Source of the DNA: Terriglobia bacterium
GTDB taxonomy: Bacteria; Acidobacteriota; Terriglobia; Bryobacterales; Bryobacteraceae
NCBI GenBank assembly: GCA_020073145.1
Contig: JAIQFS010000044.1
Location: 1-45,303 of the forward strand
DNA: 45,303 nt
Reading direction: 5' to 3'
Positions within the stretch are counted from its first letter, which is position 1. Each line of letters starts with the position of its first letter. A program made the translations under genes and the position numbers. The notes below the pieces were generated by a model. That model saw only the letters and a program-made list of their open reading frames with translations, was not told the origin of the DNA and did not search any database. Positions 5,337 through 15,697 of the stretch are shown one piece after another.

Positions 5337-7691
5337 TTGGCGGTGCGGAGCAACGCTGCGGTATCGGTGGTGGTGTGGCTGGCGAGCGCCCTGGCGAACG
5401 CCGCGGGCCCAGCGCGAACTACCGTGTCCTTCGATGCGGACTGGCGCTTTCTCCGGTCGGATGCAGCGGGCGCCGAAATGCCGGAGTTCGCGGATGCCTC
5501 CTGGCGCAAGCTCAGCGTTCCTCACGACTGGAGCATCGAGGGTCCCGTCGATCCCAAGAATCCCTCCGGCGCCGCGGGCGGCTACTTTCCCGCCGGAGTG
5601 GGCTGGTACCGCAAGCACTTCCATCTCTCCGCGTCCGAAGCGCAGCGCCGTGTCTTCCTTGAGTTTGATGGCGTGATGGCGAACAGCGACGTCTGGATCA
5701 ACGGCTTCCACCTCGGCCGCCGCCCCTATGGGTATGTGAGCTTTCGCTACGAATTGACGGGGCATTTGCGCTTTGACCAGGAGAATGTCCTGGCGGTCCG
5801 CGCCGACAACTCGGCGCAGCCGGCTTCGCGCTGGTACTCGGGCGCTGGGATCGATCGTCATGTTCGCCTCGTGATCGCCGATCCCACGCACCTGGAACCC
5901 GGGTCGACCGTGGTCACCACTCCTCAAGTTGCCGCCGGGGAAGCGACGGTGCGGATTGCCGCCGGGGTTGTGAATCAGTCCGCGGCCGCCCGCTCCGTGG
6001 CCCTCGAGATTACGATTCTCGGCGCGGATGGCCGGGCCGTCGAGTCCTCCGCAACCGCCCCCCAGACCATCGCTCCGGGAGAGTCCGCGCACTTCGAGCA
6101 GGATCTCGCGATCCGTCGCCCGGCCCTCTGGAGCCTGGACCATCCGGCGCTGTATCGAGCCGTCGTCCAGGCGCGTGCCGGCGGCGTGTCGATCGACCAG
6201 GAAGACGTTCCCTTCGGGATCCGCGCGTTCCGGTTTGACGCCGCCACCGGCTTCTGGCTGAATGGAGAGAATCTGAAGCTCCAGGGTGTGTGCCTCCACC
6301 AGGACGGGGGCGCCTTTGGCGCTGCGGTGCCGCTGGCGGTCTGGGAGCGCCGGCTGCAGCGGCTCAAGCAGATTGGCGTCAATGCCATCCGCACCGCCCA
6401 CAATCCCGTAGCGCCTGAGTTTCTCGATCTGACCGACCGCATGGGATTCGTCGTGCTGGATGAAATGTTCGACACCTGGACCGTTGGTAAAAATCCGTAC
6501 GACTATCACCTCTTCTTCCGCGATTGGTCCGAGATCGATACGCGCGATACAGTCCGGCGGGACCGCAATCACCCGAGCGTCGTGGCCTATAGCGCGGGGA
6601 ACGAGATTCGGGACACGGCGAATGGCGAGATGGCCCGGAGATCGCTGCGGTCGCTCCTGGACGTCTTTCACCGCGAAGACCCGTCGCGGCCGGTGACGCA
6701 GGCGCTGTTCCGGCCCAACGTCACCCATGACTATGACAATGGTCTGGCCGACATGCTCGATGTGGTCGGTCAGAACTACCGCGAAAACGAGATTCTAGCC
6801 GCGCATCAGGCCCACCCGGAGCGTAAGATTCTGGGTACCGAGAACCGGCACGAGCGCGAAGTCTGGCTGGCCTTGCGCGACCACCCCCCATATGCCGGGC
6901 AGTTCCTCTGGGCGGGGATCGATTACCTGGGCGAATCGCCGGGGTGGCCGGCCATTTCCGCTGACTTCGGGCTTCTGGACCGCACCGGCGAATTCAAACC
7001 GCGCGCTTATCAGCGGCAGAGTTGGTGGTCGAAAACGCCCATGGTTCACATCGTGCGCCGGGTCGCGCTGGCCGCGAATTCCGCCGCGTCCAAGGATGGG
7101 GCGGCCCCGCGCGGCGTGCCGACCCTGCTCTCCGATTGGACGCCGGCCGATCCATCGGCGCACGCCGAGAGCGTCGAAGTGTATAGTAACTGCGAGCAGG
7201 TGGAATTGGCGCTGAATGGCAAATCGCTAGGCTCGCAGGCACGGCCGGCCGATGAGGCGCCGCGCGTCTGGAGCGTGACCTTCGCTCCGGGCCGCTTGGT
7301 CGCGACTTGCCGGAACCAGGGAGAGGTCAAGGCGGAGCACGAACTCCGGACTGCAGGGAAACCCGCGAAACTGGTCCTGACGGCGGACCGCCGCCGGCTG
7401 GCGCCAGCATGGGACAACGTCTCATTTGTGACTGCCAGCGTGGTGGATGAGAAGGGTGTGATTGTGCCTGGGGCGGACCCTCCGATTTCGTTCCGCGTCA
7501 CGGGGCCGGGTGCGATCGCGGCGGTCGACAGTGCAGACCTCGCCAGTCACGAACCGTTCCAGGCGTCCCAGCGGCGCGCGTTTCAGGGCTGGTGCGTCGC
7601 CATGGTTCGCGCCAGCGCCGCCGGCCGCATCGTCGTCGCGGCTTCCGCGCCTGGGCTGATCGGTTCTTCCGTCGCGATCGAGGGCGAATGA
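5337..7691 (+). CDS. glycoside hydrolase family 2 (beta-galactosidase type)
   Basis: A 784-aa exported glycosidase. It has a signal peptide, then a jelly-roll sugar-binding domain (about 30-190), an Ig-like domain (195-300) and a TIM barrel (305-590). The general acid/base is E423 (SAGNEIRD) and the probable nucleophile E502 (LGTENRHE). Extra Ig-like C-terminal domains include a DUF4982-like region. GH2 members with this arrangement are mostly beta-galactosidases, which here could remove galactose side chains of rhamnogalacturonan-I. The track start is TTG 5337; a GTG at 5343 has better spacing from GAAAG and is equally likely. First gene of a tight operon: its stop overlaps the GH28 start. 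Confidence 0.9.
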   Translation: MAVRSNAAVSVVVWLASALANAAGPARTTVSFDADWRFLRSDAAGAEMPEFADASWRKLSVPHDWSIEGPVDPKNPSGAAGGYFPAGVGWYRKHFHLSASEAQRRVFLEFDGVMANSDVWINGFHLGRRPYGYVSFRYELTGHLRFDQENVLAVRADNSAQPASRWYSGAGIDRHVRLVIADPTHLEPGSTVVTTPQVAAGEATVRIAAGVVNQSAAARSVALEITILGADGRAVESSATAPQTIAPGESAHFEQDLAIRRPALWSLDHPALYRAVVQARAGGVSIDQEDVPFGIRAFRFDAATGFWLNGENLKLQGVCLHQDGGAFGAAVPLAVWERRLQRLKQIGVNAIRTAHNPVAPEFLDLTDRMGFVVLDEMFDTWTVGKNPYDYHLFFRDWSEIDTRDTVRRDRNHPSVVAYSAGNEIRDTANGEMARRSLRSLLDVFHREDPSRPVTQALFRPNVTHDYDNGLADMLDVVGQNYRENEILAAHQAHPERKILGTENRHEREVWLALRDHPPYAGQFLWAGIDYLGESPGWPAISADFGLLDRTGEFKPRAYQRQSWWSKTPMVHIVRRVALAANSAASKDGAAPRGVPTLLSDWTPADPSAHAESVEVYSNCEQVELALNGKSLGSQARPADEAPRVWSVTFAPGRLVATCRNQGEVKAEHELRTAGKPAKLVLTADRRRLAPAWDNVSFVTASVVDEKGVIVPGADPPISFRVTGPGAIAAVDSADLASHEPFQASQRRAFQGWCVAMVRASAAGRIVVAASAPGLIGSSVAIEGE

Positions 7692-9046
7692 CTACCGCGC
7701 ACGTTGCACTTCTCGGTGCTGTCTTGTCCCTGGGGACTGCCTCTGCCGCCGAATTCCGCGCCAATGATTTTGGAGCCAAGGGCGACAGCGTCACCGTCAA
7801 CACCGCTGCCATTCAAAATGCCCTGGACGCGGCCGGCAAGGCCGGGGGCACTATTGTCTTCGCACCCGGAACCTACCTCACTGGGTCGCTGTTTCTGAAA
7901 TCGGGAACTCATCTGCGGCTCGACAAGGGCGTGGAGGTTCGCGGAGTCCGGGAGCAGTCGGCTTACCCCATCCTTCCGACACGGGTTGCCGGCATCGAGA
8001 TGGAATGGCCGGCTGCCCTCATCAACGTCTATGAACAGTCCGGCGTCACCATTTCCGGGGAGGGCGCCATCGATGGCGACGGGAAGATGTGGTGGGATGC
8101 GTACTGGAAGCTGCGCGCGGAGTATGAGCCCCAGGGTTTGCGCTGGGCCGCCGATTACGATTGCCAGCGGCCGCGCCTCATCCAGATCTACAAATCGGCG
8201 AACGTCGAGGTTCGCGGCCTGACCCTGAAACGGTCCGGGTTTTGGACCGTGCACATCTGCTTTTCGACCAAAGTCACGGTGGATGGGATCACCATCCGCA
8301 ACAATATCGGCGGCCGCGGGCCCAGTACCGACGGAGTGGATGTCGACTCGTCCTCCGATGTGCTGGTCGAGAATTGCGATATCGAATGCAACGATGACGC
8401 CGTGGTTTTGAAGGCGGGTCGGGATGCCGATGGGTTGCGCGTCAATCGGCCCACCGAGAGAGTCGTGGTCCGCGATATCACCGTCCGTGCCGGCACCGCC
8501 GGCATCACCTTTGGCAGCGAGACGTCCGGCGGCATTCGACACGTCGAGGCGTATCGGATTCACGTGTTGCCCTCCGTCCCGATGGGCATTTTCTTTAAGT
8601 CGGCGCGCACACGGGGCGGCACGATCGACGATGTTTCGATTCACGATGTCGACGTGCGCGGCGCCACCACCGCGTTCCGCATCGAGTTCAACTGGTACCC
8701 GAACTATAGCTACGCCAAGATTCCAGAAGGCAGAACCAACGTTCCCGGCTACTGGCTCGTGCTGGCGCAGCCGGTGCCTCCGGAGAAGGGCCTCCCCCGC
8801 CTGCGGAACGTGCGGATTGCCAATCTGCGTGCGACCGGCGTCCAGGAAGCGTTTTCGGTGGGTGCGTATCCCCAGGCTCCGCTGCGGAATCTCACCTTCA
8901 CCCACATCGACATCCAGGCTCGGCGCGCCGGCGCCATTCAGAATGCCCAGGACTGGAAGTTTGAGGACGCGCGGATCCAGACCGCCGACGGCAGCCGCGT
9001 GGCGCTGAAGAACTCGCGCGGCGTAACCGGGCTGCCTGGGAATTGA
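7688..9046 (+). CDS. glycoside hydrolase family 28 (polygalacturonase-like)
   Basis: A 452-aa exported right-handed beta-helix enzyme that hydrolyses galacturonosyl bonds in pectin or rhamnogalacturonan. The start ATG overlaps the GH2 stop (ATGA), and a short signal peptide (about 21 residues) follows; a longer in-frame start at 7592 is rejected for this reason. Family motifs are present: D215 in STDGVD, D236-D237 in [10 protein letters not shown], and FKSART in place of RIK. The GHG motif of endo enzymes is replaced by FGSETSGG, as in many bacterial exo-acting members. Its neighbours (GH106 rhamnosidase, rhamnose genes) favour an activity on rhamnogalacturonan fragments. Confidence 0.9.
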   Translation: MTTAHVALLGAVLSLGTASAAEFRANDFGAKGDSVTVNTAAIQNALDAAGKAGGTIVFAPGTYLTGSLFLKSGTHLRLDKGVEVRGVREQSAYPILPTRVAGIEMEWPAALINVYEQSGVTISGEGAIDGDGKMWWDAYWKLRAEYEPQGLRWAADYDCQRPRLIQIYKSANVEVRGLTLKRSGFWTVHICFSTKVTVDGITIRNNIGGRGPSTDGVDVDSSSDVLVENCDIECNDDAVVLKAGRDADGLRVNRPTERVVVRDITVRAGTAGITFGSETSGGIRHVEAYRIHVLPSVPMGIFFKSARTRGGTIDDVSIHDVDVRGATTAFRIEFNWYPNYSYAKIPEGRTNVPGYWLVLAQPVPPEKGLPRLRNVRIANLRATGVQEAFSVGAYPQAPLRNLTFTHIDIQARRAGAIQNAQDWKFEDARIQTADGSRVALKNSRGVTGLPGN

Positions 9047-9047
9047 C

Positions 9048-11621
9048 ATGCGGGCAAGACTGGCTGCACTGGTTCTTGCGGGAGCCGTGATCGCGGCCGC
9101 CGCCGAGCCGGCGAATCTCGCCGAACTGCGGCGCGCCTTCGAACACCCGCCCGACGACGCCCGCATTCTGATGCGCTGGTGGTGGTTCGGTCCCGCTGTC
9201 ACACAGCCGGAACTGGAGCGCGAAATGCGCCTCATGAAAGAGGCCGGCATCGGCGGATTCGAAGTGCAGCCCGTCTATCCCCTCGCGTTGGACGATCCGG
9301 CCCGCGCCTTAAGGAATCTCCGCTACCTTTCTCCGGAGTTCCTCGATGCCCTGCGGTTCACCGGACAGAAAGCGCGCGAACTGGGCTTGCGGATGGATTT
9401 GACGCTCGGTAGCGGCTGGCCCTTCGGCGGGCTACACATCCCCATCACCAAAGCTGCGGGGCGGCTCCGCCTGGAAAAGGCGGGATCGCCGACCCTCGGG
9501 GACGGGGAGACGCGCATCGCCGCGGTTCCGGACCCGAATGGCGTCGTCTGGTCCTTCATCGCCAGCCGCACGCGCCAGATGGTGAAGCGCCCGGCCGTCG
9601 GCGCGGAGGGCTTCGTGCTCGATCCCTACGACCGCTCCGCCGTCGCGGCTCACCTGCAAGCCGTCGGCGAGCCGATGCTCCGCGCGCTGGCGGCGACGCC
9701 TCCCTACGCCATCTTCAGCGACAGCCTGGAAATCTACAACGCGGATTGGACTGGCGACCTACTGGCCGAGTTTCAGAAGCGTCGCGGCTACGATCTCACC
9801 CCGGATCTGCCGGCCCTGGCCGCCGACATTGGCGGCAAAACCGCGGCGGTTCGCCATGACTGGGGCAAGACGCTCACGGAACTGGCCGAGGAACGGTACC
9901 TCACCCCCATCCGCGAATGGGCGCGGGCCCACGGCACGCGCTTTCGCTCGCAGACTTATGGCACACCGCCGGTCGCGCTTTCAAGCAACGCCTTGGTGGA
10001 TCTGCCGGAGGGCGAAGGTTCGGCGTGGCGGCAGTTCTCGGCCACTCGGTGGGCCTCTTCCGCCAGCCATCTTTACGGCAAGCCGGTGACCTCTTCAGAG
10101 ACCTGGACGTGGCTCGACTCGCCGGCATTTCGCGCTACGCCGCTCGACCTGAAAGCCGAAGCCGACCGCCATTTTCTGCAGGGGATCAACCAGATTGTGG
10201 GCCACGGATGGCCGTATTCGCCGCCGGCCGCGGGAGAACCGGGATGGCGTTTCTATGCCGCCGCGGCGTTGAACGAACACAACCCCTGGTGGATCGTGAT
10301 GCCCGATCTCGCCCTGTACCTGCAGCGCGTCAGTTTCCTGCTACGCCAGGGGCAGCCGGTCACGGATGTGGCCCTCTACTTGCCCACGGACGACGCGTGG
10401 GCTGGCTTCACGCTGGGCCAGGTTTCGCTGAGTGAGGCGATCGGGAAGCGGGTCGGCCCCGATGTCATTCCACAGATCCTCGATGCCGGTTACGATTTCG
10501 ATTTCATCGACGACGCGGCCATCTCGAGAGTCGGGGTGCGGTACCCCCTCCTCATTCTGCCGGGCATCGAGCGAATTCCCCTGGCGACCTACCGAAAAAT
10601 CGAAGAGTATGCCCGAAACGGTGGGATCGTGGTGGCGCTGCGCCGCGTCCCCTCGCTGGCTCCGGGGTTGAGTGAAGCGGAAACGGATACCAGGCTGATT
10701 CAGGAGTTATCGCGTGCCCTGTTTGAAGCGCCGGGCGCGCGGGGCCGCTTGGTGCCCGAAGAGGCGCAACTGGGCGCGGCACTCCGCGCCGTACGAACTC
10801 CGGATGCGGCTTTGCCTGCCAATGTGGGGTTCGTCCACCGCAAGCTCGCCTTTGCCGACGTTTACTTTTTGGCGAATACCAGCAATCTTCCGGTCCACGG
10901 GCAGGCGGTGTTTCGGGTCTCGGGGCGCGCCGCCCGATGGTGGGATCCGCACGGCGGGAAGGTCAACGACGCGGGAGGCAGTCGGATCGAGTTGACTCTC
11001 GCGCCTTACGAATCCCGCGTTCTCGTTTTCTCCGGTAAGGCCGAGCCGAACCATCTCGCGCCCGCCGGTCCAAGCCCCGCTCCCATCGATCTCAGCTCCG
11101 GCTGGACGGTCACCTTTGCCGGATCGTCGCAGCCCATCGTCATGGACCGGCTCCGCTCCTGGACCGAAGACGAGGCCCGGAAATACTTCTCGGGCCTGGC
11201 GACCTACGAGAGGACGGTGAACCTCGCGCCCTCGGTGATCGCATCCCGGCGTCCCCTTTTCTTGAACTTTGGCGCAGGAGCCCCGGTCACCGTGGAATCC
11301 CGGCGGTCCGGAAACGGCATGCGCGCGCTGCTGGAAGGGCCGGTGCGGGAAGCCGCGGTGGTTTCCGTGAACGGGAAGGTGGCCGGTTCGGTGTGGCGGC
11401 CTCCGTACGAGGTGGACGTCACCGCCCTGCTGCATCAGGGCCCAAACACGATCCGCGTGGTAGTCGGCAATCTTGCCATCAACCGGCTCGCCCGAGGCCC
11501 GTTGCCCGACTACAAGGAACTGAACGCGCGGTACGGCGAGCGGTTTCAGCCGCAGGATATGGAGAACCTGCAGCCGCTGCCTTCTGGATTGCTGGGGCCG
11601 ATTCGCCTGGTGGCGCGGTGA
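9048..11621 (+). CDS. GH106 alpha-L-rhamnosidase
   Basis: An 857-aa exported enzyme that releases L-rhamnose from rhamnogalacturonan oligosaccharides. A signal peptide of about 19 residues is followed by the GH106 N-terminal signature [10 protein letters not shown] and a [15 protein letters not shown] segment in the first 90 residues. A central TIM barrel (to about 480) and C-terminal beta domains follow. The last is a galactose-binding-like fold with the [19 protein letters not shown] pattern. The length is within the usual family range. It starts one base after the GH28 stop, so it is the third gene of the operon. It supplies the rhamnose used by RhaT, RhaM and RhaI nearby. Confidence 0.88.
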   Translation: MRARLAALVLAGAVIAAAAEPANLAELRRAFEHPPDDARILMRWWWFGPAVTQPELEREMRLMKEAGIGGFEVQPVYPLALDDPARALRNLRYLSPEFLDALRFTGQKARELGLRMDLTLGSGWPFGGLHIPITKAAGRLRLEKAGSPTLGDGETRIAAVPDPNGVVWSFIASRTRQMVKRPAVGAEGFVLDPYDRSAVAAHLQAVGEPMLRALAATPPYAIFSDSLEIYNADWTGDLLAEFQKRRGYDLTPDLPALAADIGGKTAAVRHDWGKTLTELAEERYLTPIREWARAHGTRFRSQTYGTPPVALSSNALVDLPEGEGSAWRQFSATRWASSASHLYGKPVTSSETWTWLDSPAFRATPLDLKAEADRHFLQGINQIVGHGWPYSPPAAGEPGWRFYAAAALNEHNPWWIVMPDLALYLQRVSFLLRQGQPVTDVALYLPTDDAWAGFTLGQVSLSEAIGKRVGPDVIPQILDAGYDFDFIDDAAISRVGVRYPLLILPGIERIPLATYRKIEEYARNGGIVVALRRVPSLAPGLSEAETDTRLIQELSRALFEAPGARGRLVPEEAQLGAALRAVRTPDAALPANVGFVHRKLAFADVYFLANTSNLPVHGQAVFRVSGRAARWWDPHGGKVNDAGGSRIELTLAPYESRVLVFSGKAEPNHLAPAGPSPAPIDLSSGWTVTFAGSSQPIVMDRLRSWTEDEARKYFSGLATYERTVNLAPSVIASRRPLFLNFGAGAPVTVESRRSGNGMRALLEGPVREAAVVSVNGKVAGSVWRPPYEVDVTALLHQGPNTIRVVVGNLAINRLARGPLPDYKELNARYGERFQPQDMENLQPLPSGLLGPIRLVAR

Positions 11622-11643
11622 CCTCCGGAGCCGCGGGCCCCGC

Positions 11644-12828
11644 CTACGCGGGCGGCGCGGCCGCCAGATAATTCCCGTAACCCACGATCACGGTCGAGGC
11701 CACCAGCACTGCGATGCTGAGCGCCAGTAACCCTTTCGTGCGGCGGCTGGCTCCTCTCCATTCGTGCAGTCCGATGCCCCACAGGCTGCTGAAGATGATG
11801 ATCGAGGCCATGTGCAGCGTCCAGCTCGAAAACTTGTAGGCCCCCATCTGGGTCTCGCCCATCGTGTAGAAGAAGAATTGAAAATACCAGGTGGTCCCTG
11901 CCAGCGCACAGAACAGGTAGTTCGACAGCATGGGCGCGCGCGCGGGTGATTCGGTTCGGGCGGGTGCCTGCTGCACCAACGTCTTCACCATCTCCTCGCC
12001 TGGAGCGTCGGTGGCGTTTTCGAGGAAGAGGCCGGCGTTCGCATCGGTCGAATGGTCACCCAGCGCCGAACGGAAGTACTGGTAGCCCGTGCGGTTCTTG
12101 ACATGCAAAATGACGCACCACACAAAATTCGTGGTGAATCCGCCGAGCAGGAGCACCACCAGAATCGGAAGGCCCTGCCACAACGCAGGCGTGCCGTGGC
12201 GGATGGTGAGGTCGCGGATGGGCTGCCCGGCGGCCAGTCCGTAGGAGAAGCACGCGCTCATCACTCCGGAGAAGACCGCTACCGCGACACCCCGCTTGAA
12301 GGCGAATTCTTTGATCACCTCGGTCTTCTGTTCGGGCGACATCTCGTGCTCTTTGGACACGCCCGCCATCCCGGCGATCGTGATGCCCGCCAGGCAGACT
12401 CCGACTCCCAGCAGAATCACCAGTCCCGAATGCGTGCCGAGCACCTTGGTGACGAACTCGCCGGCGAAAATCGGCGGCATTAAGGTCCCGAACGCCGCGC
12501 AGAACCCAAGGACCACCGCCATCCCCAAGGACATCCCCAGATACCGCATGGTCAGCCCGAAGGTCAGGCCTCCGAACCCCCAGAGCACGCCGAAAAAATA
12601 GACCCAGAATAGCGTGGAGCCCGGAGCCTCGCGCACCGTGGCCACCAGGCTGTTGGTCATCAGCCCGCCGATGACCCAGGGCGCGACGATCCAACTGAAG
12701 ATGCCGCCCGCCAGCCAATACGTCTCCCACGACCACTGCTTCACTTTGCGGTACGGAACATAGAAACTCCCGGAGGCCAGCCCGCCCAGCCAGTGAAACA
12801 CGACGCCGAGCGCGGGATTGGGAGTCAT
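11644..12828 (-). CDS. rhaT: L-rhamnose:H+ symporter, RhaT family
   Basis: A 394-aa inner-membrane protein with about ten membrane segments. The opening (GVVFHWLGGLASGSFYVPYRKVKQWSWE) aligns with the conserved RhaT N-terminus, and GLTMRYLGMSLGMAV and WYFQFFFYTMGETQMG are further RhaT-like blocks. The ATG at 12828 gives an N-terminus of the usual length; an ATG at 12846 would add six residues. It is about 60 residues longer than the E. coli protein, the extra residues forming a cytoplasmic loop near residue 285. The gene converges with the GH106 operon (22-nt gap) and diverges from the regulator at 13024. Import of free L-rhamnose from the periplasm is the expected role. Confidence 0.88.
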   Translation of the reverse strand: MTPNPALGVVFHWLGGLASGSFYVPYRKVKQWSWETYWLAGGIFSWIVAPWVIGGLMTNSLVATVREAPGSTLFWVYFFGVLWGFGGLTFGLTMRYLGMSLGMAVVLGFCAAFGTLMPPIFAGEFVTKVLGTHSGLVILLGVGVCLAGITIAGMAGVSKEHEMSPEQKTEVIKEFAFKRGVAVAVFSGVMSACFSYGLAAGQPIRDLTIRHGTPALWQGLPILVVLLLGGFTTNFVWCVILHVKNRTGYQYFRSALGDHSTDANAGLFLENATDAPGEEMVKTLVQQAPARTESPARAPMLSNYLFCALAGTTWYFQFFFYTMGETQMGAYKFSSWTLHMASIIIFSSLWGIGLHEWRGASRRTKGLLALSIAVLVASTVIVGYGNYLAAAPPA

Positions 12829-12893
12829 AAGTGGCGGCAGCCTCATTGTAGCCGGTTATCCACCGCGAGCGAAGCCGGTTCCGGCGTCTGGGC

Positions 12894-12916
12894 TCTGTTT
12901 TAAATGACAGAACAGA
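12894..12916. promoter_or_regulatory. dyad in rhaT/regulator intergenic region
   Basis: TCTGTT and AACAGA form an inverted repeat with an 11-nt spacer, in the 177-bp gap between the divergent rhaT and regulator genes. A candidate operator for the adjacent regulator; there is no direct evidence. Confidence 0.35.
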
Positions 12917-13023
12917 AGCTGCAAAAAGCCGCCAAAAACGGCCCATCGCCCCGGCCTTGTGTTTCGGATTGCAATACGCTACAAGGGCTCTAAGCACTGA
13001 CTCGCAGCGCCAAGGAGTCCCGG

Positions 13024-14151
13024 GTGAAGACTTCTCACGACGGCCGCTATCTGGTGAAATCGCTGGTGCACGCGTCCCGCGTTCTGGGGGTGTTTCAATC
13101 CGCGGGCGACGTTCTGCGCCTGCGCGATGTGGTCACCCGCACCGGGTTCACCAAGGGCATGTGTTTCCGTCTGCTCTACACCCTGCATCAGTGCGGGTTT
13201 CTGGATAAGGTGGGCGAAAACCAATACCGGTTGGCTTCGGAGGTGAGGCGGCGGCGGCTCTGCCGGATCGGATATGCCGCGCAAGGCCAGGAGACCTCCT
13301 TCGACCGGGAAGTCCGCGCCAGTCTGGTGCGCGCCGCCGAGCGGGAACACCTGGAGCTGATCGTGGTCGACAACCGCTACCAGCCCAAGATCGCATTGCG
13401 CAGCGCGGACTATCTGATCCGGGAGCAAGTGGACCTGGTGATCGAATTCCAGACCGATGAGGTCATCGCCGGGGCCATCGCGGCGAAGTACCTGGAAGCC
13501 AACATCCCATTTATTGCGATCGATATTCCTCACCCCGGAGCCACCTATTTCGGGGCCAACAACTACCAGGCGGGCTTGATGGCGGGACAGCATCTGGGGC
13601 GGTGGGCCAAGAAGAACTGGGGCGGGGAATGCGACGAGGTGCTGCTCATCGAGTTGCATCGCGCCGGGTCGCTGCCCGGAGCGCGCATGCGCGGCGTGGT
13701 CGCCGGCATTCAGGCCTCCATCCGCGTGGCGGAGCCCCGGCAGACGGTCACCCTGGACGGGGATGGGCAGTTTCAAACCGCCCTGGAACGGGTGCGCAAG
13801 CATCTCCGGGAATCCCGCGCGAAACGGGTGTTGGTGGGGGCCGCCAACGATTCGAGCGCGCTCGGCGCTCTGCGCGCCTTCCAGGAAGCTGGCCGCGACC
13901 GGGACTGTGCCGTGGTTGGACAAAATGCCGAACTCGAGGCTCGCGCCGAGTTGCGCGTTCCCGATACGCGGCTGATTGCGTCGGTGGGCTACTTCCCGGA
14001 GAAGTATGGGGACGGTCTCATCCGCCTGGCGCTGGATATTCTGGCGCAAAAGGCGGTCCCGCCCGCGGTCTTTACCACCCACCAGGTCATCACGCCTCGG
14101 AACGTGGATCACTTCTATCCGAACGACAGCCTGCTGCCGGCTTCGGCGTGA
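13024..14151 (+). CDS. hybrid regulator: IclR-type HTH plus sugar-binding domain
   Basis: A 375-aa transcription factor. Residues 8-70 form an IclR-like winged HTH (LVKSLVHASRVLGVFQ, then RTGFTKGMCFRLLYTLHQCGFLDKV). Residues about 90-365 form a periplasmic-binding-protein-like sugar sensor of type I, as in LacI-family effector domains and ribose-binding proteins (blocks IDIPHPGATYFGANNYQAG, VLVGAANDSSALGALRAF). LacI proteins use a different HTH and IclR proteins use a GAF-like sensor, so the combination is unusual. There is no signal peptide, so it acts in the cytoplasm. The GTG start has AAGGAG 6 nt upstream. Its place between rhaT and the rhamnose genes suggests that it senses L-rhamnose or a related sugar. 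Confidence 0.82.
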   Translation: MKTSHDGRYLVKSLVHASRVLGVFQSAGDVLRLRDVVTRTGFTKGMCFRLLYTLHQCGFLDKVGENQYRLASEVRRRRLCRIGYAAQGQETSFDREVRASLVRAAEREHLELIVVDNRYQPKIALRSADYLIREQVDLVIEFQTDEVIAGAIAAKYLEANIPFIAIDIPHPGATYFGANNYQAGLMAGQHLGRWAKKNWGGECDEVLLIELHRAGSLPGARMRGVVAGIQASIRVAEPRQTVTLDGDGQFQTALERVRKHLRESRAKRVLVGAANDSSALGALRAFQEAGRDRDCAVVGQNAELEARAELRVPDTRLIASVGYFPEKYGDGLIRLALDILAQKAVPPAVFTTHQVITPRNVDHFYPNDSLLPASA

Positions 14152-14154
14152 CCG

Positions 14155-14472
14155 CTACTCGAGGTGGAAGACTTCCTTCATCATCGCGAACCGCTCGCCC
14201 GGCTTTTGATCCGGCACCGGTTCGAACAGCCGGCTCATGAATTGCTGCCAGCGTTGGTTGACGGGATCCCGGTCCAACTGGTCCCAGACTCGATCAAAGT
14301 CTGGCGCGTCCAGTGTCAAAACAAGGTCCTGGCCGCGGCGGAAGATCGAGTAGTCGGAGATCCCCACTTCCTTGAGTTTCTGGAGCAGTTCCGGCCAGAC
14401 CCGCGTGTGCTCCCGCTCGTATTCTTCGATGGCGTCCGGCCGGATCCGCAATTTGAAGGCGTAGTGTGCCAT
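14155..14472 (-). CDS. rhaM: L-rhamnose mutarotase
   Basis: A 105-aa cytoplasmic enzyme that interconverts alpha and beta anomers of L-rhamnose, giving the form used by the isomerase. The ferredoxin-like fold and the family motif are clear: MAHYAFKLRIRPDAIEEYE, then the catalytic H22 in EREHTRVWPEL, and the WWQQF-like block QRWQQFMSRLF. The length equals the E. coli enzyme. The ATG at 14472 is chosen because the frame upstream of it is antisense to the isomerase region. Last gene of the minus-strand rhamnose series, 20 bp after rhaI; it ends 3 bp from the convergent regulator. Confidence 0.92.
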   Translation of the reverse strand: MAHYAFKLRIRPDAIEEYEREHTRVWPELLQKLKEVGISDYSIFRRGQDLVLTLDAPDFDRVWDQLDRDPVNQRWQQFMSRLFEPVPDQKPGERFAMMKEVFHLE

Positions 14473-14492
14473 GGCGTCTCGCGTGGAACTAC

Positions 14493-15686
14493 TCAGGCGT
14501 AACTCGTAACGGAAGCCATGTTCCGCGCGCTCCGCTCGGCCGTGATTCGCTCCAGGTACCCGCTTTGGCGGAAGGCATCCAGCGGGTCCGGCGGCAGGCC
14601 TTTCGAGACCGACCATTCCCGAATCACCGGCCGCACATCCGAGGAGAATGCGTCCTTCAGGCACATCTCGGCATCGACCAGTTCGCACTTCTCCTGGCGC
14701 CGGGCCAGCTTCTCGCGGTCCACCAGAGCGGCCTTGGTATAGAGTTCCATGGCCGTGGACACGGTTTGGATCATGGCTTCGATCTTGCCCTTGAGGTTGT
14801 GGCTCTGGTCGATCATGTATGCAATGTCGGCGCGCTTCCCGGTCTCCCATTCGTAGTGGAGAATCTCGTGGAAGATGCGGAACACCTGGTAGGGGTCGAT
14901 GGAGCCGATGGTCAGGTCGTCATCGGCGTACCGGCGATCGTTGAAATGAAAGCCGCCCAGCATGTTCAGGTCCAACAGCCATGCCACAATCTGCTCGATG
15001 TTTTGCGCTTGATAGTGGTGGCCGGTATCCACCAGGACTTTGGCTTGCGGTCCGGCCGCTTGCGCAAACAGCAAGGCCATGCCCCAGTCGGCGATGTCGG
15101 TGTGGTAGAAGGCCGGTTCGAAGGGCTTGTACTCCACCAGCATGCGCTGTCCCTTCGCCAGACCGGCGTGCACCGCCCGTAAGCCGTCTTCGAACCATTT
15201 CTTCCGCTGGCGGACGTTCTGCGTGCCGGGGTAATTCGAGCCATCCGCGAACCACAAGGAAAGGTCCCGGCTGCCGAGGCGCTGCGCGATTTCGATGCTG
15301 CTCAGAACATGCGTGAGCGCCTCCTGCCGGATGCCGGGATCGGGATTACCGAAGGATCCGTGCTTGTAAGCCTGGTCCTGGAACACGTTGGGATTGATGG
15401 AGCCTGCCCGCACTCCGTTCTTGGCGGCCAGTTCCTCCACGCCCGCCGCGTCCGCAAGGCCGCGTGGAAGATCCCATAGGACATGGAGTGCGATGGTCGG
15501 GCAAACGCCCGTCCATCGATGCACTTCTCCGGCGTCACGGAACTTCTCCTCGATGCTGGCTGCGGCGGCCGGTTGCAGGAACTTGCCGAAGCGGGTGCCG
15601 GTATTGGCGAATCCCCACGACGGCAATTCAATGTGGAATCCGTTGAGCGCGTTCCAGATGGCGTCGGTCTGTTTCGTTGTGAACAT
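14493..15686 (-). CDS. rhaI: L-rhamnose isomerase (RhaI type)
   Basis: A 397-aa TIM-barrel enzyme converting L-rhamnose to L-rhamnulose. It resembles the Pseudomonas-type RhaI rather than E. coli RhaA. Probable metal-site motifs are VEYKPFEP, VDTGHHYQ and GGFHFNDRRYADDD, spaced as expected for the Glu, Asp, His and Asp ligands. The ATG at 15686 has GAGGAG 7 nt upstream and is preferred over the ATG at 15701, which overlaps the stop of the VOC gene. No rhamnulokinase or aldolase gene follows, so the rest of the pathway is encoded elsewhere. Confidence 0.9.
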   Translation of the reverse strand: MFTTKQTDAIWNALNGFHIELPSWGFANTGTRFGKFLQPAAAASIEEKFRDAGEVHRWTGVCPTIALHVLWDLPRGLADAAGVEELAAKNGVRAGSINPNVFQDQAYKHGSFGNPDPGIRQEALTHVLSSIEIAQRLGSRDLSLWFADGSNYPGTQNVRQRKKWFEDGLRAVHAGLAKGQRMLVEYKPFEPAFYHTDIADWGMALLFAQAAGPQAKVLVDTGHHYQAQNIEQIVAWLLDLNMLGGFHFNDRRYADDDLTIGSIDPYQVFRIFHEILHYEWETGKRADIAYMIDQSHNLKGKIEAMIQTVSTAMELYTKAALVDREKLARRQEKCELVDAEMCLKDAFSSDVRPVIREWSVSKGLPPDPLDAFRQSGYLERITAERSARNMASVTSYA

Positions 15687-15697
15687 GCTGGTGCTCC

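Noticed and set aside
5241-6728. Long minus-strand frame inside the GH2 gene (495 codons), and a similar one at 7583-9250
   Set aside because: Antisense to clear glycosidases; high GC keeps the frame open. The composition is Arg/Gly-rich with no family signal.
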